Assembly: GCA_964370435.1 (NCBI GenBank) | Contig: CAYJJG010000017.1 | Location: forward strand, 1-33,286 | DNA: 33,286 bases | Direction: 5' to 3' | Source: CALVGQ01 sp964370435 | GTDB lineage: Bacteria > Bacillota_I > Bacilli_A > Erysipelotrichales > Erysipelotrichaceae | In this document: one piece after another, positions 23,589 through 31,073 of the stretch | Numbering within the stretch: position 1 is the stretch's first letter | Layout of the letters: each line of letters begins with the position of its first letter | The notes under the pieces: generated by a model | What the model was told of the DNA's origin: nothing | What the model saw: the letters and a program-made list of their open reading frames with translations, nothing else | Database searches by the model: none | Made by a program: the position numbers and the translations under genes

Positions 23589-24899
23589 TTAGATAAATGG
23601 TGTTAAACCAATTAGATAAGTTAAATTTAAGATTAATCCTGTTGCGATAGCTGCCACTGGACCGATAGCCATACGCATGATTTTTCTTCCTGTAACCTCA
23701 TTGATTAGATATATAGCTGCACCGATGAAGAATCCACCTGCTGCTCCTGCTGTAGTTGCAGCACCCATAGTCGTACATGCACCAACTGATCCGATAAGTA
23801 ATGCTAATTCAACACAAGTACCCATTGAACTTCTAATGTTGTCAGATGCTCCACGAAGTGTCGGGAATCTTCCTAAGAATTTTCCTAATAAACCTAATAC
23901 TAATACTTCTACTAAGATAATTACTGCCCCAAGAACTAAAGCTACAACTGGGTTAGGACTTAAGTAACCAGCTACATAAACGAAAGTAAATCCAGCTACA
24001 CCATAAACACCTGTTGTTACTGCTGTTGTTGCGATTAGAGGAATAAAGCTTAATCCTCTCATGAATTCATTAGTTGCTGCAGTGTTTATTATTGCTGAAG
24101 CTTCTGCAGTATCACCAAGTGCATATGCTGAAGCTAAATCGAACATTGAAACTGTAGATCCTGCAAATACATGCATATTACAAGCTAGTGCAATTAATCC
24201 ACCGGCAGCCATTAAGAATGGTAAGTTTTTTCTAATTCTAGCTACACGCTCAGTAAATACATTGTCTGTTTCATCACTTTGTGATTTATTTTTAATATCT
24301 TCTGCAATAGCTAAACCAACTAAAATTAATACCCCAACTAACATTGTCCAAGAGTCTCCACTTACTGTTGAAAACATTGGTCCTACTAAACGAGCTATTA
24401 ATACTACAACTGCTGCCATAATACCTTTTTTGTTTCCAAATTGCATAACGATAGCAACGATTGGGAAGATTGCAAAACCAGTAACTACATAGCTACCAAC
24501 TTGACCCATTGCACCGATTAAATCGATAGGTGCACTAGTTAACGCTGCATTTAATCCACCAATACCTGTGATACATAACAATCCCCAAAGACCCCCTAAA
24601 ATTGGAGCAATCCATTTTTTAGGTGAAGCAATACCGATAATATCCGTAGATAAGAACAGTAACCAAGGATTCAATAAGTTTGTTGCTAAGGCATTCCCGA
24701 TACCTACTGATGCGATAAATCCAACACTTAAACCAAATGCGATTGAAGCTAGTTGAGGACGATTCATTCTTCCTTCTAAATATTCAGGTATAACTGGTCT
24801 GATTCCATCGTGGAATACCGCCATACCCATGTGCGAAATAAATGCTGTTAGTGCACATAATGCTACTATAATACTCGAATTAATTAAATTGATCTCCAT
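23589..24899 (-). CDS. yhfT: YhfT, multi-pass membrane transporter
   Basis: This 436-residue inner-membrane protein has about eleven hydrophobic helices separated by short loops and one larger charged loop at about 200-225 ('AEDIKNKSQSDETDNVFTER'). It starts with a membrane helix and carries 'SHMGMAVFHDGIRPVIPEYL', then glycine-rich segments such as 'GSVGACTTMGAATTAGAAGG' near the end. It is the presumed importer of the substrate, alone or with YhfU. Length and position match E. coli YhfT. The family is uncharacterised. The start is set by GAGGG before the ATG. Confidence 0.88.
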   Translation of the reverse strand: MEINLINSSIIVALCALTAFISHMGMAVFHDGIRPVIPEYLEGRMNRPQLASIAFGLSVGFIASVGIGNALATNLLNPWLLFLSTDIIGIASPKKWIAPILGGLWGLLCITGIGGLNAALTSAPIDLIGAMGQVGSYVVTGFAIFPIVAIVMQFGNKKGIMAAVVVLIARLVGPMFSTVSGDSWTMLVGVLILVGLAIAEDIKNKSQSDETDNVFTERVARIRKNLPFLMAAGGLIALACNMHVFAGSTVSMFDLASAYALGDTAEASAIINTAATNEFMRGLSFIPLIATTAVTTGVYGVAGFTFVYVAGYLSPNPVVALVLGAVIILVEVLVLGLLGKFLGRFPTLRGASDNIRSSMGTCVELALLIGSVGACTTMGAATTAGAAGGFFIGAAIYLINEVTGRKIMRMAIGPVAAIATGLILNLTYLIGLTPFI

Positions 24900-24917
24900 C
24901 TATTTTCCCTCTTTTCT

Positions 24918-25271
24918 TTATTGATTTTGTAAAACTTCCATTAATACCGGAACAGTTCCGTCAATGTTAGATACGGTCATTCCAAAACAAATCTTCCCTT
25001 CTGAAACAAATTTTTCAATTTCAGCCTTGTTGGGTTGACCCCCGTTTTTACAAACTGTACAACATTTTGAATATCCTACCATTCCAATTAAAATTGAGAT
25101 TGCTGCTCCACCTCCGCTTTCACACGCCCCAAAGTAGTAGTCTGCATCACCGTTTTTTAACAATTTAACTGCATCAATATCTGTAGTTATTATTGTTTCA
25201 GTATCAGGACTAGCTTTTTTAATAGCTGCAGCCATTTCATTTTTCTTTAATCCACCTATTGCAATTTTCAC
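24918..25271 (-). CDS. yhfU: YhfU, DUF2620-type small protein
   Basis: This 117-residue soluble protein has a short alpha/beta layout that resembles small PTS EIIB-like domains: 'MKIAIGGLKKNEMAAAIKK' at the N-terminus, then 'GDADYYFGACESGGGAAISI', then a cysteine cluster 'GYSKCCTVCKNGG' (C70, C71, C74). It belongs to DUF2620 as far as I recall and always travels with yhfT, so it is probably the transporter's cytosolic partner. The start is GTG (25269-25271) with a GGGAGG site 8 nt upstream. Its ribosome site lies inside the end of yhfY, and the gap is 5 nt. Confidence 0.85.
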   Translation of the reverse strand: MKIAIGGLKKNEMAAAIKKASPDTETIITTDIDAVKLLKNGDADYYFGACESGGGAAISILIGMVGYSKCCTVCKNGGQPNKAEIEKFVSEGKICFGMTVSNIDGTVPVLMEVLQNQ

Positions 25272-25276
25272 TAGAG

Positions 25277-25627
25277 TTACCTCCCTTCTAATAAATTACA
25301 TAAATGTATCATTAAATATCCTTTTTCAGATTTAGGATACTCAACTACCGAATTTGCGATGATATAGTCGTAATAAGTTAAAGCAACTTCATAAGATGGT
25401 TCTTGCTTCAAACTTTCCAGTATTGATTCACTAACTTCATTTTCATCTTGTTTATTGATTACTCTTTGTGTAGCCATTGCTAAATGAGTAATGAACATCG
25501 ATAATTTATCACTATCAATGCCTTCGTGTTCTTTTAGAATTTTGTTAGTAAAATTAAGAACGAATGCATATACTGGCTCTTGAATCATATCAGCTTCTAA
25601 TAATATATCTAATCTCTCTTTAAACAT
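25277..25627 (-). CDS. yhfY: YhfY, single PRD-domain protein
   Basis: This 116-residue all-helical protein consists of one PTS regulation domain. The conserved histidines of PRDs are visible as H48 in 'FITHLAMATQR' and H108 in 'YLMIHLCNLLEGR'. PRDs are normally phosphorylated by HPr or EIIB inside larger regulators; here the domain stands alone as the first gene of the yhf operon. It could signal PTS or sugar status to YhfZ or gate YhfT/YhfU. The start ATG has AAAGGA upstream. The palindromic operator candidate and the promoter lie just before it. Confidence 0.82.
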   Translation of the reverse strand: MFKERLDILLEADMIQEPVYAFVLNFTNKILKEHEGIDSDKLSMFITHLAMATQRVINKQDENEVSESILESLKQEPSYEVALTYYDYIIANSVVEYPKSEKGYLMIHLCNLLEGR

Positions 25628-25649
25628 TGTTTATTCCTTTCAAAATCGT

Positions 25650-25669
25650 ATATACAATATATTGTATAT
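25650..25669. promoter_or_regulatory. Perfect 20-bp palindrome, candidate YhfZ operator
   Basis: ATATACAATATATTGTATAT is a perfect palindrome in the 5' leader of yhfY, just downstream of the expected transcription start (about +7 to +26). Its AT-rich, self-complementary form is like GntR-family operators. YhfZ, divergent from it, is the obvious ligand. Confidence 0.6.
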
Positions 25670-25682
25670 TGAATATAACTTA

Positions 25683-25711
25683 AGTTTATACTATAATGTA
25701 GATAATGTCAA
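25683..25711 (-). promoter_or_regulatory. Sigma-A promoter of the yhf operon
   Basis: On the minus strand a perfect TTGACA (25706-25711), a 17-bp spacer, and TAAACT (25683-25688). An overlapping TATAAA is possible with a shorter spacer. Confidence 0.6.
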
Positions 25712-25748
25712 ACTATTTATGAACACTAAATGATTACTACTTGTCTTT

Positions 25749-25778
25749 TTGACAACTACTAAAGTTATAGTATATTAT
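25749..25778 (+). promoter_or_regulatory. Sigma-A promoter of yhfZ
   Basis: A perfect TTGACA (25749-25754), an 18-bp spacer and TATTAT (25773-25778). The -35 is overlapped by the inverted repeat TTGTC-N5-GACAA (25741-25755), a possible second regulatory site. Confidence 0.5.
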
Positions 25779-25832
25779 ATAGTAAAGCATAATTAGCTAT
25801 TACATCATAATTAGGAAAGTGTGGAGATTGTA

Positions 25833-26756
25833 GTGAGGTATCAAAAATTATTATTTAGCAAAAATGGACAGTCGGCAATGTTACTGGCCCAGTTATTTAT
25901 TGGAATTCCCGTAGGAGAAAAAATCCCCACCGTTAGTGAATTAAGCGAGAGCATTGATCTTGCACGAGGCACAATTCAAGGTGCAATAAAATTACTCCAA
26001 GAACAAAAAGCTATTAGCCTCGAGGCTAGAGGACATTTAGGTTCCTTTTTAATCAGTAAAGACATGATGATTTTATTAGAGTTCTCTGGTGTTCATAGTA
26101 TTGTTGGGGTTATGCCCCTTCCTTATTCTAAAAGATACGAAGGTTTTGCGACCGGTATTATTAGTGAACTTGAAAATCAATATAATATCCCTGTTTCCAT
26201 GGCCTATATGCGTGGCGCTCAAAATAGAATAAGTATGTTGTTGTCCAATCGTTATGATTTTGCGATTATTTCTAAATATGCTGCCAATATATTATTAAGC
26301 AAGGATGTCAACATCAAAATAATTAAAGAATTCAATGAGTATTCTTATTTATCTCGTCATATTATTGTTTTCCATGATCAGCATGTTAAGGAAATTACAA
26401 ATGGTATGAAAATAGGTATTGATAAGGACTCCATTGACCAAACTAGATTAACACAGTGGGTTTGTGAAGGAAAAGAAGTGCAGTTTGTGCCTCTTGAATA
26501 TAATCAGATATTAAACAAAACACTCCACGGAGAGGTTGATGCAGCTGTTTGGAATGAAGATGAAATCAAAGATAAGCTAATACAAATTAACTATGTTCCC
26601 GTTTCGGTGATGAATTCAAGCGATACTGAAGCAGTTTTAGTAGTAGATGGATCTAAAAAAGAAATGGCTGCCCTGTTAGATGAAATCATTGATGTTGAAA
26701 CTGTTCTACAAATCCAAAAACATGTATTAGAGGGTAAATTAACACCTAGTTACTAA
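25833..26756 (+). CDS. yhfZ: YhfZ, GntR-like regulator of the yhf operon
   Basis: This 307-residue DNA-binding regulator has a GntR-like winged helix at about 15-75 ('GEKIPTVSELSESIDLARGT' then 'IQGAIKLLQEQKAISLEARG'). A periplasmic-binding-protein-like effector domain follows, beginning 'VGVMPLPYSKRYEGFATGI' and including 'MAYMRGAQNRISMLLSNRYD' and 'GEVDAAVWNEDE', and ending 'KLTPSY'. These segments match E. coli YhfZ as I recall it. The GTG at 25833 has GGAG 6 nt upstream and gives an N-terminus of the same length as E. coli; a GTG at 25821 is an alternative. It is divergent from the operon and probably represses or activates it at the palindrome 25650-25669. Confidence 0.9.
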   Translation: MRYQKLLFSKNGQSAMLLAQLFIGIPVGEKIPTVSELSESIDLARGTIQGAIKLLQEQKAISLEARGHLGSFLISKDMMILLEFSGVHSIVGVMPLPYSKRYEGFATGIISELENQYNIPVSMAYMRGAQNRISMLLSNRYDFAIISKYAANILLSKDVNIKIIKEFNEYSYLSRHIIVFHDQHVKEITNGMKIGIDKDSIDQTRLTQWVCEGKEVQFVPLEYNQILNKTLHGEVDAAVWNEDEIKDKLIQINYVPVSVMNSSDTEAVLVVDGSKKEMAALLDEIIDVETVLQIQKHVLEGKLTPSY

Positions 26757-26817
26757 TTATTATATATCCATTAAATAACAGTTAATATGTGGACTGTATT
26801 AAATGATCTAAAAAGAG

Positions 26818-26860
26818 CTAATTGGAAATAGCATTCTTCCATTTAGTTTTTTTTATTTTT
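26818..26860 (+). terminator. Terminator after yhfZ
   Basis: The stem CTAATTGGAA / TTCCATTTAG (one mismatch) is followed by TTTTTTTTATTTTT on the plus strand. Confidence 0.85.
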
Positions 26861-26932
26861 AACAAAAGCATATCTGCAGTTTTTATTATAATTTTTGTGA
26901 TATGATTATAGATATAAATTACAGGAGGAATT

Positions 26933-28108
26933 ATGAACACATTTACTTATTTTACACCAACAAAAGTAATATTCAACAATGATGCAGAACTTTTAGTTGG
27001 AAAAGAACTCAAAGCACTAAATGCTAAAAAAGTTTTATTAGTTTATGGATCTAACAGTATCATCAAATCTGGTTTATTAGATAAAGTAACATCCTCGCTT
27101 AATGAATTCAATATTGATTTTGTGCACCTTAATGGTGTTGTTCCAAACCCTTTATTATCTAAAGTTTATGAAGGTATCGATATAGCAAAAAAAGAGCAAA
27201 TAGATTTTATATTAGCCGTTGGTGGAGGTAGTGTTATTGATACTGCCAAAGCTATTGGTATGGGATTAAAATATAGTGGTGATGTTTGGGATTTATTTAG
27301 CGGTGTTGCTAGTCCTGTTGGCTGTGTTCCACTTGCATGTATCTTAACTATTGCTGCTGCTGGAAGTGAAATGAGCAGTGGGACTGTTATTACAAAAGAC
27401 GAAGGGCTATTAAAACGCTCTTGTGGTCATCCTGAAGCAATTTGTAAATTCGCATTAATGAACCCTAACTTAACTTTAACACTACCTGATTATCAAACTG
27501 CTTGTGGATGTGCTGATATTCTTATGCATACAATGGAAAGATATTTTAATAATACCACCAACATGGAAACCACTGATCGCATAGCTGAAAGCGTAATGAG
27601 CCAAACTATCAAACATGCACTTACTTTAGCTAATAATCCTAATGATTTGGATGCGCGTTGGAACATTATGTGGCTTGGAAGTTTATCACATAATGGACTA
27701 ACAGGATGTGGTACTCTTGGGGGTGATTGGTCTACCCATAATATCGAACACGAACTTAGCGGAATTTATGATGTAGCACATGGTGCCGGACTTGCTGCAG
27801 TTTGGGGAAGCTGGGCTCGCTATGTTATAAATATAATTCCTCATCGTTTTTATAGTTATGCTACTAACGTATTAGGTATTAAAGGTGAAGATGTGTTAGC
27901 TGTTGGGCTTGAAGGAATCAAAGAGACTGAGAACTTCTTTAAATCCATTAAAATGCCTATTTCAATCACGCAATTAGGGGTTAATCCAACTACTGATGAA
28001 ATTGAAGAAATGGCTACAAAAGCTACAAATAACGATACTACTACTGTTGGAAGTGTAAAAAAATTAAATAAACAAGATTTAATTCATATTTATACTAACG
28101 CTCTATAA
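26933..28108 (+). CDS. Iron-containing alcohol dehydrogenase (butanol dehydrogenase type)
   Basis: This 391-residue cytosolic group III (Fe-ADH) enzyme is of the YqhD/BdhA branch and reduces aldehydes with NAD(P)H. Visible are 'ILAVGGGSVIDTAKAIG' for cofactor binding and metal ligands in 'CADILMHTMERYF', 'NIEHELSGIYDVAHGAGLA' and 'GSLSHNGLTG'. The length is typical. AGGAGGA lies just before the ATG. It has its own transcription unit, with terminators on both sides. It may serve the yhf pathway by reducing an aldehyde product, but its proximity could be chance and such genes are common in fermenters. Confidence 0.94.
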   Translation: MNTFTYFTPTKVIFNNDAELLVGKELKALNAKKVLLVYGSNSIIKSGLLDKVTSSLNEFNIDFVHLNGVVPNPLLSKVYEGIDIAKKEQIDFILAVGGGSVIDTAKAIGMGLKYSGDVWDLFSGVASPVGCVPLACILTIAAAGSEMSSGTVITKDEGLLKRSCGHPEAICKFALMNPNLTLTLPDYQTACGCADILMHTMERYFNNTTNMETTDRIAESVMSQTIKHALTLANNPNDLDARWNIMWLGSLSHNGLTGCGTLGGDWSTHNIEHELSGIYDVAHGAGLAAVWGSWARYVINIIPHRFYSYATNVLGIKGEDVLAVGLEGIKETENFFKSIKMPISITQLGVNPTTDEIEEMATKATNNDTTTVGSVKKLNKQDLIHIYTNAL

Positions 28109-28124
28109 TAAAAAACTAGACTAA

Positions 28125-28191
28125 AAAAGAACCGAATAAAATAGATGTACACATAATTTCTTTTGTGTAATCTAAATTAGGAGGTTCTTTT
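28125..28191. terminator. Terminator after the alcohol dehydrogenase gene
   Basis: Outer arms AAAAGAACC (28125-28133) and GGTTCTTTT (28183-28191) enclose an inner hairpin TAGATGTACACA / TGTGTAATCTA. It is T-rich on both strands. I considered whether the outer GGTTCTTTT is an IS terminal repeat, but the nested pairing fits a terminator better. Confidence 0.7.
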
Positions 28192-28459
28192 AATTTATTT
28201 CTTTTTATAACATCTTTTATCATTTGTAGCTTTGTGCTATTCCTTAGCCTATCACCATGCTTAGTTCAAATTGATTAATTAGCAGTGAGTTTTCATAACT
28301 CTTATGAAAACTCCTTTTATTTTACAAAAAAAAAGATTCTACATAATCTGGTGTTGGTGAAAACCAATACCTTTTTATGTTGTATGAAAAAAATAAAAGG
28401 ACATAGGAAGAAATTTACCGTAAACTGTAGTTACCACACCCCAGAAAGGAATTCATCTT
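28192..28459. other. Leader region of the ISL3-type remnant, no gene seen
   Basis: The sequence is AT-rich. A 62-codon open frame on the plus strand (28285-28473) has no ribosome site and no recognisable motif. The segment just before the transposase remnant (28430-28459) holds AGAAAGGAATTC, which serves as its Shine-Dalgarno. The left end of the insertion sequence should lie in here but I cannot place it. Confidence 0.4.
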
Positions 28460-28744
28460 ATGTCCATTACTAATTCTATACAATTATCTCTAAATATTAA
28501 AGAGAAATTTCTTCATTTTAATGAAAACTGTGTAAATAAAGTTTCTATTCGTGGTATTGAAACTCTTATCTACTCCGCTACTCTTAGCCCTCCTACTCCT
28601 TCATCTTGCCCTTTATGCGGGTGTATCAATGATAACTTTTCTATTCAACGTTACGGATTTAAAACGATCTCTATCAAGATTCCTAGCATTTCTAATTACG
28701 ATGCCACTCTTTTATTTATTAATGCTTGTAGAGTATGCGGGTAG
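28460..28744 (+). pseudogene. ISL3-family transposase, N-terminal remnant
   Basis: This 94-codon fragment reads like the N-terminus of an ISL3-type (DDE_Tnp_ISL3) transposase. The zinc-binding signature 'CPLCGC' appears mid-frame, followed by 'RYGFKTISIKIPS' and the paired 'CRVCG' at the end, where the frame stops. Full ISL3 transposases are about 400 residues or more, so at least three quarters is missing, including the catalytic DDE core. The AGAAAGG site and ATG are intact. The break falls at about 28740-28745, directly against the C-terminus of the small secreted peptide gene on the opposite strand. Confidence 0.78.
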
Positions 28745-28759
28745 AATTTTAGTCGGAGT

Positions 28760-28927
28760 TTATAAACCTCTGCCAATCCCAATGTTTAATCCTGTGTTAT
28801 CACAAATTCCTCTACCATCAGTGTCGCCATAATTTGTGCCTTTTATAGATGTTGATGCAAAAGCAGTTGTCGCACCTGCCGATAATACAAGTACTTCTGT
28901 TAATCCTAAAGTAATCATTTTTTTCAT
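28760..28927 (-). CDS. Tiny secreted peptide with DTDGRGICDN motif
   Basis: This 55-residue protein has a clear signal peptide ('MKK' followed by a hydrophobic core) and a probable AFA-S cleavage after residue 24. The mature part is about 31 residues: 'STSIKGTNYGDTDGRGICDN' then 'TGLNIGIGRGL'. The acidic D-T-D-G-R-G-I-C-D-N stretch resembles the D-x-D-G-D-G-x-C-D calcium-loop tails of small secreted Bacillota proteins; there is a single cysteine. The ATG at 28927 follows GGAGG by 8 nt, and a promoter lies at 29020-29047. The C-terminus may be truncated, because homologous peptides tend to run longer and the IS remnant abuts it. Function unknown. Confidence 0.65.
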   Translation of the reverse strand: MKKMITLGLTEVLVLSAGATTAFASTSIKGTNYGDTDGRGICDNTGLNIGIGRGL

Positions 28928-29019
28928 AATAAATTCCTCCATATTATTTTCATTCAAGGCTTTTTTCCTTTTCACCTATAATACGAGTAGGAGAAAGAAC
29001 TCCTTTCAAAAATTTTTTT

Positions 29020-29047
29020 ATTGTAGCATATTTTGCAAGACTTTGAA
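29020..29047 (-). promoter_or_regulatory. Promoter of the secreted peptide gene
   Basis: On the minus strand TTCAAA (29042-29047), a 16-bp spacer that ends in TGC, then TACAAT (29020-29025). The roughly 90-nt leader contains a small GGAG/CTCC hairpin near 28990-29005. Confidence 0.45.
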
Positions 29048-29185
29048 TGTTGATTTTAACTCCCCTTGTTATACTAGCAATTTTGCATCAATATTATAGT
29101 GAGCATTAAGCTATTATACTAGAATCGTGTTGTAAACATTAAAAATAAGTGTTAACATTTTACAGGAATAGAGGGCATATAGATT

Positions 29186-29782
29186 ATGAGTAAACAAATA
29201 AGTATAGAATTAATAAGACAAGAGAATATGATAAATGAAGTAATAGTTAATAGAAATTGGATAATTGAAACACTTAAAGCTACAAACAAAAACATTGAAA
29301 TAGTTGAATTTTATGATGTATTACATAATAAATTTCTACATATCTCAAAAGATGCGATGTATGATGATGCTAATGTACAATGTGAACTTGATATCGATAG
29401 ATCAAACTTTGACAAAATTATCGAAAGTAATACTGAAATAAATGATACTGAACTTCGTATGAGTATTACTAATGGCAATGAAAAACAAAGGATTAGTGTT
29501 TTAATGCAAATGGATTTTCACGATAACCTTTATAATTGCATAAAAATAATGTGTGCTGATAATAATTATTTGAAAAATGTTGTTAATGCATTAGAATCTA
29601 CAAGAGCTAACTACGAGTATTCTGGGTTAGATCTTAAAAGAGAAACAGAAATAAGAAACGGTTTATTACCAAGTGAAGCTGCTAACAAAAACGCTTTAAG
29701 AAACGCTACTAAAAAATGGTCTGGTCTGGCTATATTTGTAGTAGTTTTATTAGTATTACTTTACTTAAGATCAATTGTTTAG
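29186..29782 (+). CDS. Tail-anchored protein, unknown function
   Basis: This 198-residue protein is soluble and acidic until a single C-terminal hydrophobic helix at about 179-194 ('GLAIFVVVLLVLLYLRS'), so it is probably inserted post-translationally with the bulk in the cytoplasm. The soluble part is mixed alpha/beta with no cysteine or histidine clusters; I recognise no domain. A GAGGG site lies 10 nt before the ATG. It stands alone, between the secreted peptide (divergent) and the MerR-type gene. Composition is Asn/Ile/Lys-rich, like the other unknown genes at this end. Confidence 0.65.
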   Translation: MSKQISIELIRQENMINEVIVNRNWIIETLKATNKNIEIVEFYDVLHNKFLHISKDAMYDDANVQCELDIDRSNFDKIIESNTEINDTELRMSITNGNEKQRISVLMQMDFHDNLYNCIKIMCADNNYLKNVVNALESTRANYEYSGLDLKRETEIRNGLLPSEAANKNALRNATKKWSGLAIFVVVLLVLLYLRSIV

Positions 29783-30118
29783 AATTTAATATTTTCAATA
29801 GATTAAAGTAACAAATAAATCTTAAAGTAGTAATATATTCGTTAGACCTGTTAAAGGAAACAAGGAAAAGATTAATAAAAGTATCGAAGTAAATAGAGAG
29901 GAAAAAAACTCAAAAGACTTTATGCCGCTTTTTTTTTATTATTCATATAAATATTTATAATATATGACTACTTCTTAAAAGATATTCAAGAGCACAGACA
30001 TTGCTATTAACTAAAAACAGATTTATTAAACTCCACAAAGTATTATTTGTAGTTAGTTAGCTATAAATGATTTATTAAATCCTCAAAACTATTATCTGTA
30101 TTTTTACTTAGAAAGTAT
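29783..30118. other. Gap before the MerR-type gene, with a direct repeat
   Basis: No gene is seen. A T-run (TTTTTTTT near 29931-29938) has no stable stem in front of it. Two imperfect copies of a 33-nt sequence starting GATTTATTAAA lie at 30020-30052 and 30069-30101 (49 bp apart; 25 of 33 positions agree by eye). Confidence 0.4.
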
Positions 30119-30149
30119 TTGACTATTACCTTAGGTGTTAGTTTATAAT
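30119..30149 (+). promoter_or_regulatory. MerR-type promoter with 19-bp spacer
   Basis: TTGACT (30119-30124), a 19-bp spacer and TATAAT (30144-30149). The spacer holds the dyad ACCT-T-AGGT (30129-30137). An over-long 19-bp spacer with an internal palindrome is the classic architecture of promoters activated by MerR proteins, and the downstream gene is a MerR-type regulator, so autoregulation is likely. Confidence 0.75.
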
Positions 30150-30167
30150 TATATTGAGGTAATAGCT

Positions 30168-31037
30168 ATGTTAATAAATGAAGCGAGTAAACTTACAAAA
30201 CTAACTAAGAGAGCAATCGAATATTATACTTTACAAGGTCTTATTTTTCCCTCTGTTTTAGAAAATGGTTATCGAAACTATAATGATCAAGACATTGAAA
30301 AGCTAAAAAAAATCAGTATTCTCAGGAAATTAGATATTCCAATTGATGAAATTAAACACATTTTAAATGACACGACAAATAATGTATTACAAGCAGTAAC
30401 TGTAAAAAAGGAATTAGCTTATAAGCGAGATATACTTAAAAGGTCAATTCTGAAAAAACTTAGTCTTGAAGCATCATATGATGAAATAAGTATAGAGCTA
30501 CAATCAATCGAAAGAAGCAAAACTATTACTGATAGACTGTTAGAAGCTTTTCCAGGATATTATGGTCGCTTTATTTGTATGCACTTTGCACGTTTTCTAA
30601 ATGAACCAATCAAAACAAAACCCCAACAAAGCGCATATGAAACTATTTTATCATTTTTAGATAACCTGCCTACCTTAGATATTCCTAAAGATTTAGAAGA
30701 ATATTTAATTGAGGCAACAAAACATATTGGAACAGAACAAATTTCTGAAATGTTTGAAACAATGAAAAAGTCATATCAAAATCCAGATGAGTTTATATCC
30801 GAAAACAAAGAAGTTTTAAAGAAGTATTTAGAGTATAAAAAATCCGATGAATATAAAAAATCCCCTGCTTCTAAATTAATGGAATTGATGAAATCATTCA
30901 ATAGTTCCAGTGGATATAACGATATATTCATTCCGGCAATGAAACAGTTGAGTTCTTCTTACGTAGAATATTATCAACAAGTTGAAATTGCTAACAAAAA
31001 ACTTTTAAAGCACTATCCCGAAATTGAAAAGCTTTAG
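30168..31037 (+). CDS. MerR-family transcriptional regulator
   Basis: This 289-residue protein has an N-terminal MerR winged helix ('MLINEASKLTKLTKRAIEYY', 'TLQGLIFPSVLENGYRNYND', 'LRKLDIPIDEIKHIL'), a coiled-coil dimer helix at about 75-115, and a long helical C-terminal effector domain without cysteine metal sites. It therefore probably senses an organic compound or membrane stress, not a metal. The ATG at 30168 follows GAGGT by about 8 nt, and the longer frame from 30135 begins inside the promoter. It is cotranscribed with the small membrane protein 36 nt downstream. It should twist the 19-bp spacer promoter just upstream into an active form. Confidence 0.92.
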   Translation: MLINEASKLTKLTKRAIEYYTLQGLIFPSVLENGYRNYNDQDIEKLKKISILRKLDIPIDEIKHILNDTTNNVLQAVTVKKELAYKRDILKRSILKKLSLEASYDEISIELQSIERSKTITDRLLEAFPGYYGRFICMHFARFLNEPIKTKPQQSAYETILSFLDNLPTLDIPKDLEEYLIEATKHIGTEQISEMFETMKKSYQNPDEFISENKEVLKKYLEYKKSDEYKKSPASKLMELMKSFNSSSGYNDIFIPAMKQLSSSYVEYYQQVEIANKKLLKHYPEIEKL

Positions 31038-31073
31038 TATATTGATAAATAAATGTAATGTGAGGTGATATAC

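Noticed and set aside
24061..24492. 143-codon plus-strand open frame opposite yhfT
   Set aside because: It is a shadow of a strongly conserved membrane gene, rich in Ala/Ile/Ser/Pro with no motif and no ribosome site.
28183..28191. GGTTCTTTT as the left inverted repeat of the ISL3 element
   Set aside because: It pairs with AAAAGAACC upstream and encloses a second hairpin right after the alcohol dehydrogenase gene, so a terminator is the simpler reading.
28285..28473. 62-codon frame before the transposase remnant
   Set aside because: No Shine-Dalgarno, no recognisable domain, and it runs into the remnant in another frame.
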